64,000 nucleotides of DNA from Bacillus_BD oryzisoli_A (GCF_043641075.1 NZ_JBHZRC010000005.1:1-64000), one strand, 5' to 3'. Counted from the first letter of the stretch, positions 18,348 through 28,000 are shown. Notes: generated by a model from the letters alone, not told the origin. A program made the numbers and translations.

Positions 18348-18662
18348 ATGCAAATCGAAAAATTACGAGGAAAAGAACTAGATCAGTTATTTAATGCTGT
18401 CCTGTCATTGAATGATTTAGAAGAATGTTATCGATTTTTTGATGACCTTTGTACTGTAAACGAAATTCAGTCATTGGCGCAACGTTTAGAAGTGGCAAGA
18501 ATGCTTCGTGAAGGAAAAACGTATCATACAATCGAAACAGAGACAGGTGCTAGCACAGCTACCATTTCCCGTGTAAAACGTTGTTTGAACTACGGAAATG
18601 ATGCTTACGAAATGGCATTGGAACGAATTAAGGAAGACCAACCAACCGCAGCTGAAGAATAA
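18348..18662 (+). CDS. yerC: TrpR-like DNA-binding protein YerC
   Basis: The 104-residue protein matches the YerC/YecD family of the Trp repressor superfamily: an all-helical protein with a helix-turn-helix around residues 55-85 (REGKTYHTIETETGASTATI then SRVKRCLNYG). No tryptophan-binding role is shown for YerC, and its targets are unknown to me. A taaaggag site lies before ATG 18348. The gene follows yerB by 38 bases and ends in a strong terminator, so yerB-yerC likely form a unit. Confidence 0.9.
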   Translation: MQIEKLRGKELDQLFNAVLSLNDLEECYRFFDDLCTVNEIQSLAQRLEVARMLREGKTYHTIETETGASTATISRVKRCLNYGNDAYEMALERIKEDQPTAAEE

Positions 18663-18672
18663 TACACCGAAA

Positions 18673-18696
18673 ACCGATGGAAACATCGGTTTTTTT
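18673..18696 (+). terminator. Rho-independent terminator after yerC
   Basis: accgatg / catcggt stem with a four-base loop and a run of seven T. Confidence 0.88.
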
Positions 18697-18918
18697 GTGC
18701 TTACAGGCTTAAGTTTATGTAGTTGCAAGGCTCTTTGGCTACCTTTTTTGGTTGATATACAGCACAATGGTCATCAGAAAAGGCTCTTGGTTCCCTTTTT
18801 CAACCTCTTACTTTATAACTTGAATTAGTCTGTCAATACAAGGTCCAATTTCTTTTTTCATTTAAATTCTCTAATGCTATAATGATGTAATGTAAACATG
18901 GAATGGAGGAAGTTTTGC

Positions 18919-19608
18919 GTGTATGATGTACGTGAGTGGAGGCATGTTTTTAAACTTGATCCGAATAAATCAATTTCAGATGAGCAGCTCGAAAGGATAT
19001 GTGAATCCGGAACAGATGCCATTATTGTGGGCGGTACTGATGGAGTCACACTTGAAAATGTGCTAGACTTGATGGCTCGGGTCCGCCGTTACACAGTCCC
19101 ATGTGTATTAGAAATTTCTTCAATTGAAACAATCACACCTGGGTTTGATCTTTATTTTATCCCGACCGTTCTAAATAGTCGTAACCCAAAATGGATTACA
19201 GGTTTGCATCAAGAGGCTATTAAGGAATATGGGGATATTATGAATTGGGATGAATTTTCCTTTTTAGGCTATTGCATTCTAAATAATGATTGCAAAGCAG
19301 CCAAACTGACGGAGGCAAACACCGATTTAACTAAAGAAGATGCTGCAGCGTATGCCATGATGGCTGAGAGAATGTTCCATCTGCCTGTTTTTTATTTGGA
19401 ATATAGCGGTACATACGGTGACCCGGCTGTAGTAAAAGAGGCAAAGAGTGTATTAAAAAATACGCTTTTATTTTATGGGGGCGGTATTTCCAATCGTGAG
19501 CAAGCAAGGGAAATGGCGGCACTAGCCGATGTAATTGTGGTAGGAAATAGTCTTTATGAAGATATTGATGAAGCTTTGCAGACTGTAAAAGCAGTTAAAG
19601 AAAAATGA
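18919..19608 (+). CDS. pcrB: Heptaprenylglyceryl phosphate synthase PcrB
   Basis: PcrB is a TIM-barrel prenyltransferase that joins heptaprenyl diphosphate to glycerol-1-phosphate, giving an archaeal-type ether lipid in Bacillales. The 229 residues begin VYDVREWRHVFKLDPNK, aligning with the B. subtilis start, so I choose GTG 18919, nine bases after tggagg. Motifs seen: GTDAIIVGGTDGVTLEN near residue 35, FYLEYSGTYGDP near residue 165, YGGGISNREQAREMA near residue 190 and DVIVVGNSLYED near the end, which hold the phosphate-binding loops. Confidence 0.95.
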   Translation: MYDVREWRHVFKLDPNKSISDEQLERICESGTDAIIVGGTDGVTLENVLDLMARVRRYTVPCVLEISSIETITPGFDLYFIPTVLNSRNPKWITGLHQEAIKEYGDIMNWDEFSFLGYCILNNDCKAAKLTEANTDLTKEDAAAYAMMAERMFHLPVFYLEYSGTYGDPAVVKEAKSVLKNTLLFYGGGISNREQAREMAALADVIVVGNSLYEDIDEALQTVKAVKEK

Positions 19609-19685
19609 TTGAATAATGGATGTACGAAGCGTAAAATAAATACAGAAAACTAGAACAAATGTTCGAATGGCGGTGGATAATCAAA

Positions 19686-20367
19686 ATGAATTTTTTAACA
19701 GATAAACTGTTAAATGGCCTGAATCCGCAGCAGCAGGAAGCGGTGAAAACGACAGATGGCCCGTTGTTACTTATGGCAGGTGCAGGAAGTGGAAAGACAA
19801 GAGTACTAACACATCGAATAGCTTATTTAATGGTAGAAAAGCAAATCAACCCCTATAACATCTTAGCGATTACGTTCACGAACAAGGCGGCGCGCGAAAT
19901 GAAGGACCGTATCTATCGATTGATGGGCGGAGCGGCAGATGAGGTATGGATTTCTACCTTTCACTCTATGTGCGTACGGATTTTAAGAAGAGATATTGAC
20001 CGGATTGGCTATAACCGAAATTTTTCGATTTTGGATTCGGGAGATCAGCTTTCCGTTATTAAGCAGATATTAAAGGATAGGAACCTCGATCCGAAAAAGC
20101 ATGATGCGCGTGCAATTTTAGGCGCCATCAGTTCGGCAAAAAATATCTTAATCGATCCTGAAGAGTTTGCAAAAAATGTCGGAGATTATATGGAACAAAT
20201 CGTAAGCGATGTTTACAGCGAGTATCAAAAACGCCTGCGTAAAAATCAAGCCCTAGACTTCGACGACCTCATCATGATCACAATCAACTTATTTAAACGA
20301 GTCCCAGAGGTACTTGAATTTTATCAAAGAAAATTTCAATATATTCACGTTGATGAGTACCAAGATA
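19686..20367 (+). CDS. pcrA: ATP-dependent DNA helicase PcrA, exon 1 (split by group II intron)
   Basis: This is the N-terminal part (227 codons and one base) of the UvrD/Rep-type 3'-5' helicase PcrA, essential in B. subtilis for limiting recombination and resolving replication-transcription conflicts. The Walker A motif GAGSGKTRVLTHR lies near residue 35; ITFTNKAAREMK (motif Ia) and DFDDLI follow; the sequence stops just after the Walker B/motif II stretch IHVDEYQD. Reading on without splicing gives SATRC and a stop at 20382-20384. The start ATG 19686 is chosen by alignment; the frame is open upstream. Joining 20367 to 23091 restores the expected ACC codon and an open frame of 739 codons in all, the B. 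subtilis PcrA length. Confidence 0.95.
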
Positions 20368-21256
20368 GTGCGACACGTTGCTAATTGAAAAGATTAGCCA
20401 CTAGAAATTTTTTCTAGGAGAACTAAGAATCTGAAGAGTCGAATGATGGAGTAACGCCCTGAAAGGCTCGCCTAATCCTCCGAATAGCGTTCGGACGGTG
20501 CAAAACGTCTGAAGGTTATAAGCTCGGTGAAGTCGGTTGAAGGTCATCCTAACGTGAAAGACGAGGAAAGCTCTCTGGAGGCAGAGGGTATGGCTGATAG
20601 ACCGGGGTTCTACAAGACAATCTATGGTGAGAAATTAGATGTCACAGCCATCTATTGACGAAATTCCGAATGTACGGCTCTAGAGGTATAGCTATTCGAA
20701 ACGGATAGTCCCGCATGCCGGGGTTAGTGAGGTAGAGTAAAATTTGTCTTTATGAAATACTTTATGATGTTACAGGCATCATCCAGCTAACAGGGCTAGA
20801 GGAATCACCTACGGATTGTGTATGTATAGATAGGATTCTTGGAACGTGGTAAGCCGGCAACGTGGAGAGTTTGCACTCTGTGAAGCGGTGGCAGGAAAAG
20901 CGTATATTTCGAAAGAATATACGTATAACCTCCTTTGTGTCGGTGAAGGTAATGGCATAGTACCAATGAAACTGTGATAACAAACAGTGGAGGGATAGCC
21001 ATTAGTCAACTGTTAGAAGACGACATTATTAACACAGAAGTTCAGGTTCGCGTATGACTAAGAGAAATGAAAGCTGAAATCACAAACCAATATGGTATGT
21101 GAATGAGGTGAGTAATTGACTGATACCAATGAAAAGCCGAAGAAGTTAAAGTCACAAAAGCTGAGAAACAATGAGTAGTACAACACGCAAGACGTATTTG
21201 ACAAGTTATATCAACAAAGCTCTGAAGGGTACTCCTTCACGAAACTTTATGAGTTA

Positions 21257-22996
21257 GTGATAAACCCAGCTAATGTAAAACTTGCTTTTCGCAACATAAA
21301 GAAAAACAAGGGAAGTAAAACGTCTGGAGTGAATCAAAATACTATATTCAATATAGGTCTCAGGAGTCCGGATAAACTTGTACAATATGTAAAGAACCGC
21401 CTAGAGGATTACAAACCTCATAAGGTAAAACGTAAGGAAATCCCAAAACCAAATGGTGGAGTTAGACTGCTCGGAATACCAACAATCGAAGATAGACTTA
21501 TACAGCAGTGTCTTAAACAGGTATTAGAGCCAATATGTGAAGCAAAGTTCCACAAACATAGTTATGGTTTTCGCCCAAACCGTGGAACGCTGCATGCATT
21601 TTCAAGAGCGGTCACACTAGCTAATAAAAACAAACTACATTATGTTGTAGATGTTGATATTAAAGGCTTCTTTGATAACGTTGACCATGGTAAATTGCTA
21701 AAACAACTCTGGTCATTAGGGATTAGGGATAAAAGAATACTTTCAATCATAAGTAAGTTACTCAAAGCTGAAATCAAAGGAATAGGTGTTCCGACAAAAG
21801 GAACTCCGCAGGGCGGAATTATTTCACCGTTACTTTCAAACGTAGTTCTAAATGAATTCGATTGGTGGATTAGTAATCAGTGGGAAACATTTAAAACAAA
21901 ACGGAATTATACGAGAGAACGTGTAATTAGCGGTAAAATGAGAGTTGACGAAACTGGTAAATACCGAACCCTAAGAAATTATTCCAATTTGAAGGAAATG
22001 TTTATTGTACGATATGCAGATGACTTCAAAATTTTCTGTCGAGACCACAAAACAGCATTTACAGTGTTCGAAGCGGTTAAAAAGTGGTTGAAAGAAAGAT
22101 TAGGCTTAGAGATTAATCATGAAAAATCGAAAGTAGTCAACTTACGCAAGAATTACTCTGAATTTCTAGGTTTTAAGTTCAAAGTAATTCAAAAGGGTAA
22201 AAAGCGTGTTGTTAAATCACACATGTCGGACAAATCAAAGCGTAATGTAGTTGAGAAAATCAAAACGAAAGCTGAATTTATTCGAAGACTTCAGAGTAAA
22301 GCAGAAGTCACTAAATTCAACTCAACGGTTCTAGGTATGCACAACTACTATCGACATGCGACTCACACAACAAAGGATTTCAGCGAAATCTCATACTCAG
22401 TCAAACGAATCCTGTATAACAAACTCAAAAAAGTAAAGAGCAAAAATGGACTTATCACTTCCTACTTTAAAAAGACATACAAAGATTACTTGAACAAAAA
22501 GAAAAACTTTGTGTGTGGAATGATATTGTTTCCAATAGATGGGGTAAAGCATAAAAGCCCATTAAACTTCACTCAAGAAAAGAATAGTTATACTGCTGAA
22601 GGCAGGCTCTTGATTCATAACAGTCAAGAAGCTGTACCACCCTTCATGGTACATTATCTTATGGAGAACCCAATTAAATCCGAGAGTATGAAATACAACG
22701 ACAATCGGATATCCAGGTATATCGCTCAGTTAGGTAAATGTGCGATAACTGGAAGGGATTTAGAAATAGGAGAAATGGAATTACACCATAAAAAGCCAAA
22801 GGTTAAGGGTGGAAGTGATGCTTACAACAACCTTGTATTTATAACCAAGGAAGTTCATAAGCTTATCCACGCAGTAAACGAGAAGACTATTATCAAATAT
22901 CTTTCGGTACTAAATCTAGAGGGAGATCAATTGAGTAAAGTTAACGCTCTTCGTAAACGAGTTGAAAACTGTGCAATAGATAATGTAACGAGCTAG
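21257..22996 (+). CDS. Group II intron-encoded reverse transcriptase/maturase with HNH domain (N-terminus interrupted by amber codon)
   Basis: The protein helps the intron splice and move. From GTG 21257 it has 579 residues: the reverse transcriptase blocks (EIPKPNGGVRLLGIPTIEDR, YGFRPNRGTLHAF, DVDIKGFFDNVDH, GTPQGGIISPLLSN, VRYADDFKIF near residue 253), the maturase X domain (VLGMHNYYRHATH) and a C-terminal HNH endonuclease (CAITGRDLEIGEMELHHKKP and NNLVFITKEVHKLIH, residues ~494-540). The family N-terminus continues upstream in the same frame from TTG 21116 behind aatgaggtgag, but TAG at 21176-21178 interrupts it exactly where relatives read Tyr in an NEYY-type motif. GTG 21257 has no good ribosome site. 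Activity may need readthrough, internal start, or help in trans. Confidence 0.88.
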   Translation: MINPANVKLAFRNIKKNKGSKTSGVNQNTIFNIGLRSPDKLVQYVKNRLEDYKPHKVKRKEIPKPNGGVRLLGIPTIEDRLIQQCLKQVLEPICEAKFHKHSYGFRPNRGTLHAFSRAVTLANKNKLHYVVDVDIKGFFDNVDHGKLLKQLWSLGIRDKRILSIISKLLKAEIKGIGVPTKGTPQGGIISPLLSNVVLNEFDWWISNQWETFKTKRNYTRERVISGKMRVDETGKYRTLRNYSNLKEMFIVRYADDFKIFCRDHKTAFTVFEAVKKWLKERLGLEINHEKSKVVNLRKNYSEFLGFKFKVIQKGKKRVVKSHMSDKSKRNVVEKIKTKAEFIRRLQSKAEVTKFNSTVLGMHNYYRHATHTTKDFSEISYSVKRILYNKLKKVKSKNGLITSYFKKTYKDYLNKKKNFVCGMILFPIDGVKHKSPLNFTQEKNSYTAEGRLLIHNSQEAVPPFMVHYLMENPIKSESMKYNDNRISRYIAQLGKCAITGRDLEIGEMELHHKKPKVKGGSDAYNNLVFITKEVHKLIHAVNEKTIIKYLSVLNLEGDQLSKVNALRKRVENCAIDNVTS

Positions 22997-23007
22997 TAGT
23001 TGATGGG

Positions 23008-23041
23008 GCGCCGTATGAGGTGAAAGTCTCACGTACGGTGC
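23008..23041 (+). ncRNA. Group II intron domain V (catalytic hairpin)
   Basis: A 34-base hairpin: gcgccgtatgagg / cctcacgtacggtgc-type arms (tctcacgtacggtgc) closed by gaaa, with the two-base bulge typical of domain V. It follows the maturase stop by 11 bases and precedes the domain VI stem. Confidence 0.9.
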
Positions 23042-23090
23042 TAAGCGGGGGAAAAGACGGAGATGACTTCAAACTCTTACCTATCGCAAC

Positions 23091-24628
23091 CCAATAAATC
23101 CCAATATTTATTAGTTAAATTATTAGCTTCCAGATTCCAGAACCTGTGTGTTGTCGGTGATTCGGATCAATCCATCTATCGTTGGCGTGGAGCGGATATT
23201 GCGAATATCCTTTCCTTTGAAAAGGATTATCCAAGAGCACAGGTCATTCTGCTGGAACAAAATTACCGCTCAACGAAGAATATTCTGCAGGCGGCTAATA
23301 AGGTTATTGCCAACAATATGAACCGGAAAGAAAAGAATCTTTGGACGGATAATCCAGAGGGGAATAAAATCCAATATTATCGTGCAGACAGTGAACAGGG
23401 AGAAGCACAGTTTGTTGTCGGTAAGATGAAGGAACTAGCGCAAAAGGAAAATCGTAAGTGGTCGGAAATCGCTATTCTTTATCGGACCAATGCGCAGTCA
23501 CGTGTAATGGAGGAAGCATTACTCAAGTCGAATATTGAATATACGATTGTAGGAGGCACAAAGTTCTACGATCGTAAGGAAATTAAAGATATTCTTGCGT
23601 ATCTTCGCTTGATTGCAAACCCTGATGATGATATCAGTTTGCAAAGAATTATCAATGTTCCGAAGCGGGGCATTGGTTCAAGCTCCTTTGATAAAATGGC
23701 TAACTTTGCTGGGAGTTATGATCTATCGATTCACAAAGCCCTTGATTCTGTTGAACTAATGGGATTAAGCCCTAAAATCACTAAAGCAACAGCAGAATTT
23801 AGAGATTTAGTTAATAATTTCTCAAATATGCAGGAGTATTTGTCGGTAACGGAGCTCGTAGAAGAGGTTCTAGAAAAAATAGGCTACCGTGAAATGCTTC
23901 AGGCAGAGAAATCAATTGAAGCCCAAAGCAGGCTGGAAAATATAGACGAGTTCCTCTCCGTTACGAAAAACTTTGAGGAAAATAATGATGATAAAAGCTT
24001 AGTCGGCTTTTTAACGGACCTTGCATTGGTGGCAGATATTGATAGGCTTGATGATGATGGAGAACAGACAGATGCAGTTGTGCTGATGACCCTTCACTCA
24101 GCAAAAGGATTGGAATTCCCTGTTGTGTTCTTAATTGGACTGGAAGAGGGCGTGTTCCCGCACAGTCGTTCACTAATGGAAGAAGCTGAAATGGAAGAAG
24201 AACGGCGGTTGATGTATGTTGGGGTGACAAGGGCGGAACAGCAGTTATTTCTAACCAATGCCAAAATGAGAACCTTATTTGGACGAACCAACATGAATCC
24301 TCCATCTCGTTTTATTAAGGAAATTCCTGTGGAATTATTGGAAGGACTGGAGCCGGCCAAAAAGACTTCATTCTCTCCAAGTACAGGAGCAGGTGGAACG
24401 AGACTTCAGTCGCAGCGTAAGGCGGTCATGAGGCCTGCCGTAACGGACACAGGCGGAAATGACGTTCAATGGAAGGTTGGGGATAAGGCCCAGCATGGAA
24501 AATGGGGAACCGGCACGGTCGTTAGTGTCAAAGGCAGCGGCGACGGTACGGAGCTCGATATTGCTTTCCCAAGCCCAACTGGTATTAAGAGGCTATTGGC
24601 TAAGTTTGCCCCGATTAAGAAGGCATAA
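23091..24628 (+). CDS. pcrA: ATP-dependent DNA helicase PcrA, exon 2
   Basis: This is the remaining 512 codons of PcrA. After splicing, exon 2 starts by completing the ACC (Thr) codon of motif II and continues NKSQYLLVKLLASRFQNLC, just as in B. subtilis PcrA. Motifs seen: VVGDSDQSIYRWRGAD (III), LEQNYRSTKNI (IV), VVLMTLHSAKGLEFPVVF (V) and VGVTRAEQQLFLT (VI). The C-terminal tail with GDKAQHGKWGTGTVVSVKG is the Tudor-like domain that contacts RNA polymerase in Bacillus PcrA. ligA follows after 32 bases. No other disruption is seen. Confidence 0.95.
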
Positions 24629-24660
24629 GACTATTTAAGTTTGGAGGAAAAGAAGCAAAT

Positions 24661-26667
24661 ATGGATCTTCAAACAGCGGAAAAAAAGATAAATGAATTAC
24701 GCAGTCAGTTAAATCAATATAACTATGAATATTATGTTCTTGATAAGCCATCTGTTCCAGATGCAGAATACGATCAGCTATTGAAGGAATTAGGGAAGCT
24801 TGAAGAGGAATTTCCGGCGCTTGTTACCCCCGATTCGCCTACACAGCGTGTCGGGGGACAGGTTATTGACATGTTTCATAAAGTGACACATGACAGTCCG
24901 ATGCTAAGTCTAGGAAATGCCTTTAATGAAGAAGATTTACGTGATTTTGACCGAAAAGTGCGCCAGGCTGTCGGCGATCAATACTCATATGTATGTGAGC
25001 TGAAAATTGATGGGTTAGCAATTTCCTTAAAGTATGAGAACGGTCTTTTCCTACAAGGCGCAACCCGAGGTGATGGAACGGTTGGTGAGGATATTACAGC
25101 AAATTTGAAAACGATTCGCTCCATCCCGCTTCGTCTCAAAGAGCCGGTTACATTGGAGGTACGCGGTGAAGCTTTTATGCCAAAGCGTTCATTTCTTAGA
25201 TTGAATGAGCTAAGAGAAGAAAATGGCGAAGAATTATTTGCAAACCCAAGAAATGCAGCGGCTGGTTCTCTGCGTCAGCTTGATCCGAAAATCGCAGCTT
25301 CAAGAAATTTGGATATTTTCTTATATTCGATTGCCAATACAGGAGATACCAGAGTAGAATCTCATAGTGAAGGTCTCGATTGGCTTGATCAGCTTGGATT
25401 CAAAACCAATAAGGAACGGAAAACCTGCGCGAATATTGAGGAAGTGTTGCAGTATATAGCAGGCTGGGGTGAAAAACGGCCGAATTTGCCATATGAGATT
25501 GACGGGATTGTTATAAAGGTCGACTCCCTGTCCCAGCAGGAGGAGCTTGGTACTACTGCAAAAAGCCCGCGCTGGGCCATTGCCTACAAGTTTCCGGCAG
25601 AGGAGGTTGTAACGACTTTACTTGATATTGAACTAAATGTAGGACGGACCGGGGTGATTACACCAACGGCTATCTTAAGTCCTGTAAAAGTAGCCGGTAC
25701 AACCGTGCAAAGGGCATCCCTTCATAACGAGGATTTGATTCGTGAAAAGGACATAAAAATCGGGGATCAGGTCGTAGTGAAAAAAGCCGGTGATATCATT
25801 CCGGAAGTGGTTAATGTTTTGCCGGAAAGAAGAACAGGTGAAGAAAAGGAATTTCATATGCCTACCCATTGTCCAGAATGTGACAGTGAGCTTGTTCGCA
25901 TCGAGGGTGAAGTGGCGCTTCGCTGCATCAATCCGAAATGTCCGGCGCAAATCCGTGAGGGGTTAATTCACTTTGTTTCACGAAATGCGATGAATATTGA
26001 TGGTCTTGGTGAAAGAGTCATCAGTCAGTTATTTGCTGAAGAATTAATTCAAGATGTTGCAGATTTATATAAATTAACGAAGGAGCAATTACTTGGATTA
26101 GAGCGGATGGGCGAAAAGTCAGTAACGAATTTGCTGGCCGCGATTGCGGCATCGAAATCCAACTCACTTGAGAAGCTGCTATTTGGCTTAGGAATCCGCC
26201 ATGTTGGTGCCAAAGCAGCGAAAACACTGGCGCAGCAATTTGAGGAAATGGACAGACTATCGCAAGCATCCCGTGAAGAATTAACAGCTATTAATGAAAT
26301 CGGTGAAAAAATGGCCGATTCCATTGTTACTTTCTTTGAACAGGAGGAGGTCCAAGAGCTCCTTCAAGAGTTAAAAGAATTAGAAATAAATATGAAGTAT
26401 ACGGGTGCAAAACCGATTGCAAGTGAAGAAAGTGACTCTTTCTTTTTCGGTAAAACAATCGTGTTAACTGGAAAATTAGTCGATTTGACAAGAAATGAAG
26501 CGAAAGAAAAGATTGAAGCACTTGGCGGAAATGTAGCTGGGAGTGTGAGTAAAAAGACAGATTTAGTGATTGCCGGTGAAGATGCAGGCTCGAAGCTAAA
26601 GAAAGCGGAAGACTTAGGCATCACGGTGTGGAATGAGGAGAGACTGGTTGAAGAATTATCGAAATAA
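24661..26667 (+). CDS. ligA: NAD+-dependent DNA ligase
   Basis: LigA seals nicks in DNA during replication and repair. At 668 residues it has normal length. Domains in order: domain Ia with YNYEYYVLDKPSVPDAEYD; adenylation domain with the active-site lysine in CELKIDGLAISLKYENG near residue 115; OB fold (NVGRTGVITPTAIL); four-cysteine zinc finger (CPEC then CINPKCP, near residues 405-428); HhH repeats (GLERMGEKSVTNLL, FGLGIRHVGAKAAKTLA); and a C-terminal BRCT domain (GKTIVLTGKLVDLTRNEAKE). It directly follows pcrA, as in B. subtilis, and precedes camS. Confidence 0.97.
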   Translation: MDLQTAEKKINELRSQLNQYNYEYYVLDKPSVPDAEYDQLLKELGKLEEEFPALVTPDSPTQRVGGQVIDMFHKVTHDSPMLSLGNAFNEEDLRDFDRKVRQAVGDQYSYVCELKIDGLAISLKYENGLFLQGATRGDGTVGEDITANLKTIRSIPLRLKEPVTLEVRGEAFMPKRSFLRLNELREENGEELFANPRNAAAGSLRQLDPKIAASRNLDIFLYSIANTGDTRVESHSEGLDWLDQLGFKTNKERKTCANIEEVLQYIAGWGEKRPNLPYEIDGIVIKVDSLSQQEELGTTAKSPRWAIAYKFPAEEVVTTLLDIELNVGRTGVITPTAILSPVKVAGTTVQRASLHNEDLIREKDIKIGDQVVVKKAGDIIPEVVNVLPERRTGEEKEFHMPTHCPECDSELVRIEGEVALRCINPKCPAQIREGLIHFVSRNAMNIDGLGERVISQLFAEELIQDVADLYKLTKEQLLGLERMGEKSVTNLLAAIAASKSNSLEKLLFGLGIRHVGAKAAKTLAQQFEEMDRLSQASREELTAINEIGEKMADSIVTFFEQEEVQELLQELKELEINMKYTGAKPIASEESDSFFFGKTIVLTGKLVDLTRNEAKEKIEALGGNVAGSVSKKTDLVIAGEDAGSKLKKAEDLGITVWNEERLVEELSK

Positions 26668-26679
26668 GAGGTGTTATAC

Positions 26680-27849
26680 GTGAGGAAAGTCTTAAGTATA
26701 GCTCTCTTTTCAGTCTTGTTATTATCAGGCTGTGCACCCAACTTCCAAAAACAAGAAGAGGTTGTACAGGATCAGAAGGAATCAGATGAGAAAGCGATTA
26801 TTCCTAAGTATAAAATTTCTGATGATTATTATCGGACGATTTTACCTTTTAAATCATCAGAGGCTCGTGGATTAGTCGTAAATAATTTGAATTCGAAATA
26901 TGATCTGAATGAGTTTGAGACGGGATTGATGAGAGTAGCTCATAATACGTTTGATCCTGATAAGTATTTGTTTCAAGAAGGACAATACTTAAAGGCTGAT
27001 ACGGTAAGATTGTGGTTGAATCGTAAGTTTACTCCAGCGCAATTGGAAGCAAAAGAATTGAAGGAATCACAGAATATCGGTTTGAATCCAATTGATGATG
27101 AGCAGGGGAGCATTGAGGAAAGAAACGAAAAGAGCCCCATTTATTTGGCACATATTTTAGAGCATAATTACCTGGTAAAAGGTGATAATGGCAAGGTAAG
27201 TCTTGGCGGCGTAGTGATTGGACTTGCCATGAATTCAATACACTATTATCAAAAGGAACAATATGGTGCAACATTTGAAACAAAAATTTCGAAGGAAACA
27301 ATGGAAACTGAAGGAAAGAAGATAGCGGAAGAAGTCGTTAAACGATTACGAAAAATCGATGGATTGAAAGAGGTGCCGATTACGATTGCCTTGTTCCAGC
27401 AGGAAAAAAGAACATCTGTCGTGCCGGGCAACTTTTTCACTTATTCAACTGCTGGGAAAGGGAGCTCTGAATTAGGAGACTGGAAGGCGATTGATGAGAA
27501 GTACATCCTATTTCCATCCAGTGAAGCCACAGAGCAGCATAGGGATGATGCTACTTCCTTCTCTAATTTTAAACAGGACGTGGAGACGTATTTTCCAAAC
27601 TTTAACGGGGTAGTAGGAAGGGCCTTTTATGCAGGTGGGCATTTACAGGAATTAAATATTGATATCCCAATCCAGTTTTATGGTAAATCGGAAGGGATTG
27701 GCTTTACACAGTTTGTTACGGGGAAAGTGATGGAGCATTTTCCGGATTACATTTCCGTTCAAGTGAATATTTCCTCTGTAAATGGACCGGAAGCGTTAAT
27801 TGTGAAAGACGTAGATCAAAAAGAGCCTTTTGTTCATATTTATCATTAA
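26680..27849 (+). CDS. camS: CamS family lipoprotein (YerH)
   Basis: This 389-residue protein has a lipoprotein signal peptide (VRKVLSIALFSVLLLSGC) and the CamS fold seen in staphylococcal CamS, whose signal peptide gives rise to a sex pheromone in Staphylococcus. The mature domain contains NPIDDEQGSIEERNEKSPIY near residue 130 and the ending QFVTGKVMEHFPDYISVQVN. Function of the mature protein is not known. GTG 26680 is preferred to GTG 26671 because agaggtg serves as ribosome site. ligA-camS order is conserved in Bacillus. A terminator follows. Confidence 0.88.
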   Translation: MRKVLSIALFSVLLLSGCAPNFQKQEEVVQDQKESDEKAIIPKYKISDDYYRTILPFKSSEARGLVVNNLNSKYDLNEFETGLMRVAHNTFDPDKYLFQEGQYLKADTVRLWLNRKFTPAQLEAKELKESQNIGLNPIDDEQGSIEERNEKSPIYLAHILEHNYLVKGDNGKVSLGGVVIGLAMNSIHYYQKEQYGATFETKISKETMETEGKKIAEEVVKRLRKIDGLKEVPITIALFQQEKRTSVVPGNFFTYSTAGKGSSELGDWKAIDEKYILFPSSEATEQHRDDATSFSNFKQDVETYFPNFNGVVGRAFYAGGHLQELNIDIPIQFYGKSEGIGFTQFVTGKVMEHFPDYISVQVNISSVNGPEALIVKDVDQKEPFVHIYH

Positions 27850-27859
27850 AGCGTAATAA

Positions 27860-27891
27860 GATAGAGAGACAAGCGTTTCTCTATCTTTTTT
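27860..27891 (+). terminator. Rho-independent terminator after camS
   Basis: gatagaga / tctctatc stem followed by a run of T. Confidence 0.88.
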
Positions 27892-27982
27892 CGTTGGTGA
27901 AAAAAGTGAGTCTACGTTCATCGTTGGCAGCTGCCTATCTCTAGTATAGGACTTTGTCGAAAAGTATATTTGCTAAATTTTT

Positions 27983-28000
27983 AAAAAGTTATACATTTTC
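27983..28000 (+). promoter_or_regulatory. Candidate operator upstream of aceB, shared with aceA
   Basis: aaaaagttatacattttc here and aaaaagtatacatttt at 29720-29735 upstream of aceA differ by one base insertion. Both are near-palindromes around gtatac and lie 70-115 bases before the respective start. A weaker copy, aaaagtatatttg, is at 27960-27972. I infer a common regulator of the glyoxylate shunt; none is encoded nearby. Confidence 0.45.

Larger units (their letters stand above)
20368..23090 (+). mobile_element. Group II intron (2723 nt) inserted in pcrA
   Basis: The element starts gtgcgacacg, a group IIB-type 5' end, and ends in caac (AY). Domain V is the 34-base hairpin at 23008-23041, with arms gcgccgtatgagg and the gaaa tetraloop. 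Domain VI follows and has an A eight bases from the 3' end (23083), a candidate branch point. Exact removal restores the pcrA frame. The last six exon bases aagata (IBS1) could pair with tgtctt at 20745-20750 (candidate EBS1, one G-U pair), at the expected distance from the 5' end. The intron lies in the sense orientation and encodes a reverse transcriptase/maturase with an HNH domain. The boundaries are supported by host frame, ends and DV/DVI together. Confidence 0.95.

Noticed and set aside
20385..21256. pcrA as a simple frameshifted pseudogene with an inserted RT gene
   Set aside because: The insert has group II intron ends and domains V/VI, and exact removal restores a full-length frame; a pseudogene would not keep both exons intact with such precision.
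27866..27882. cre site near gacaagcgtttctc downstream of camS
   Set aside because: Only the core matches the CcpA consensus; the sequence is fully explained as the loop and arm of the camS terminator.
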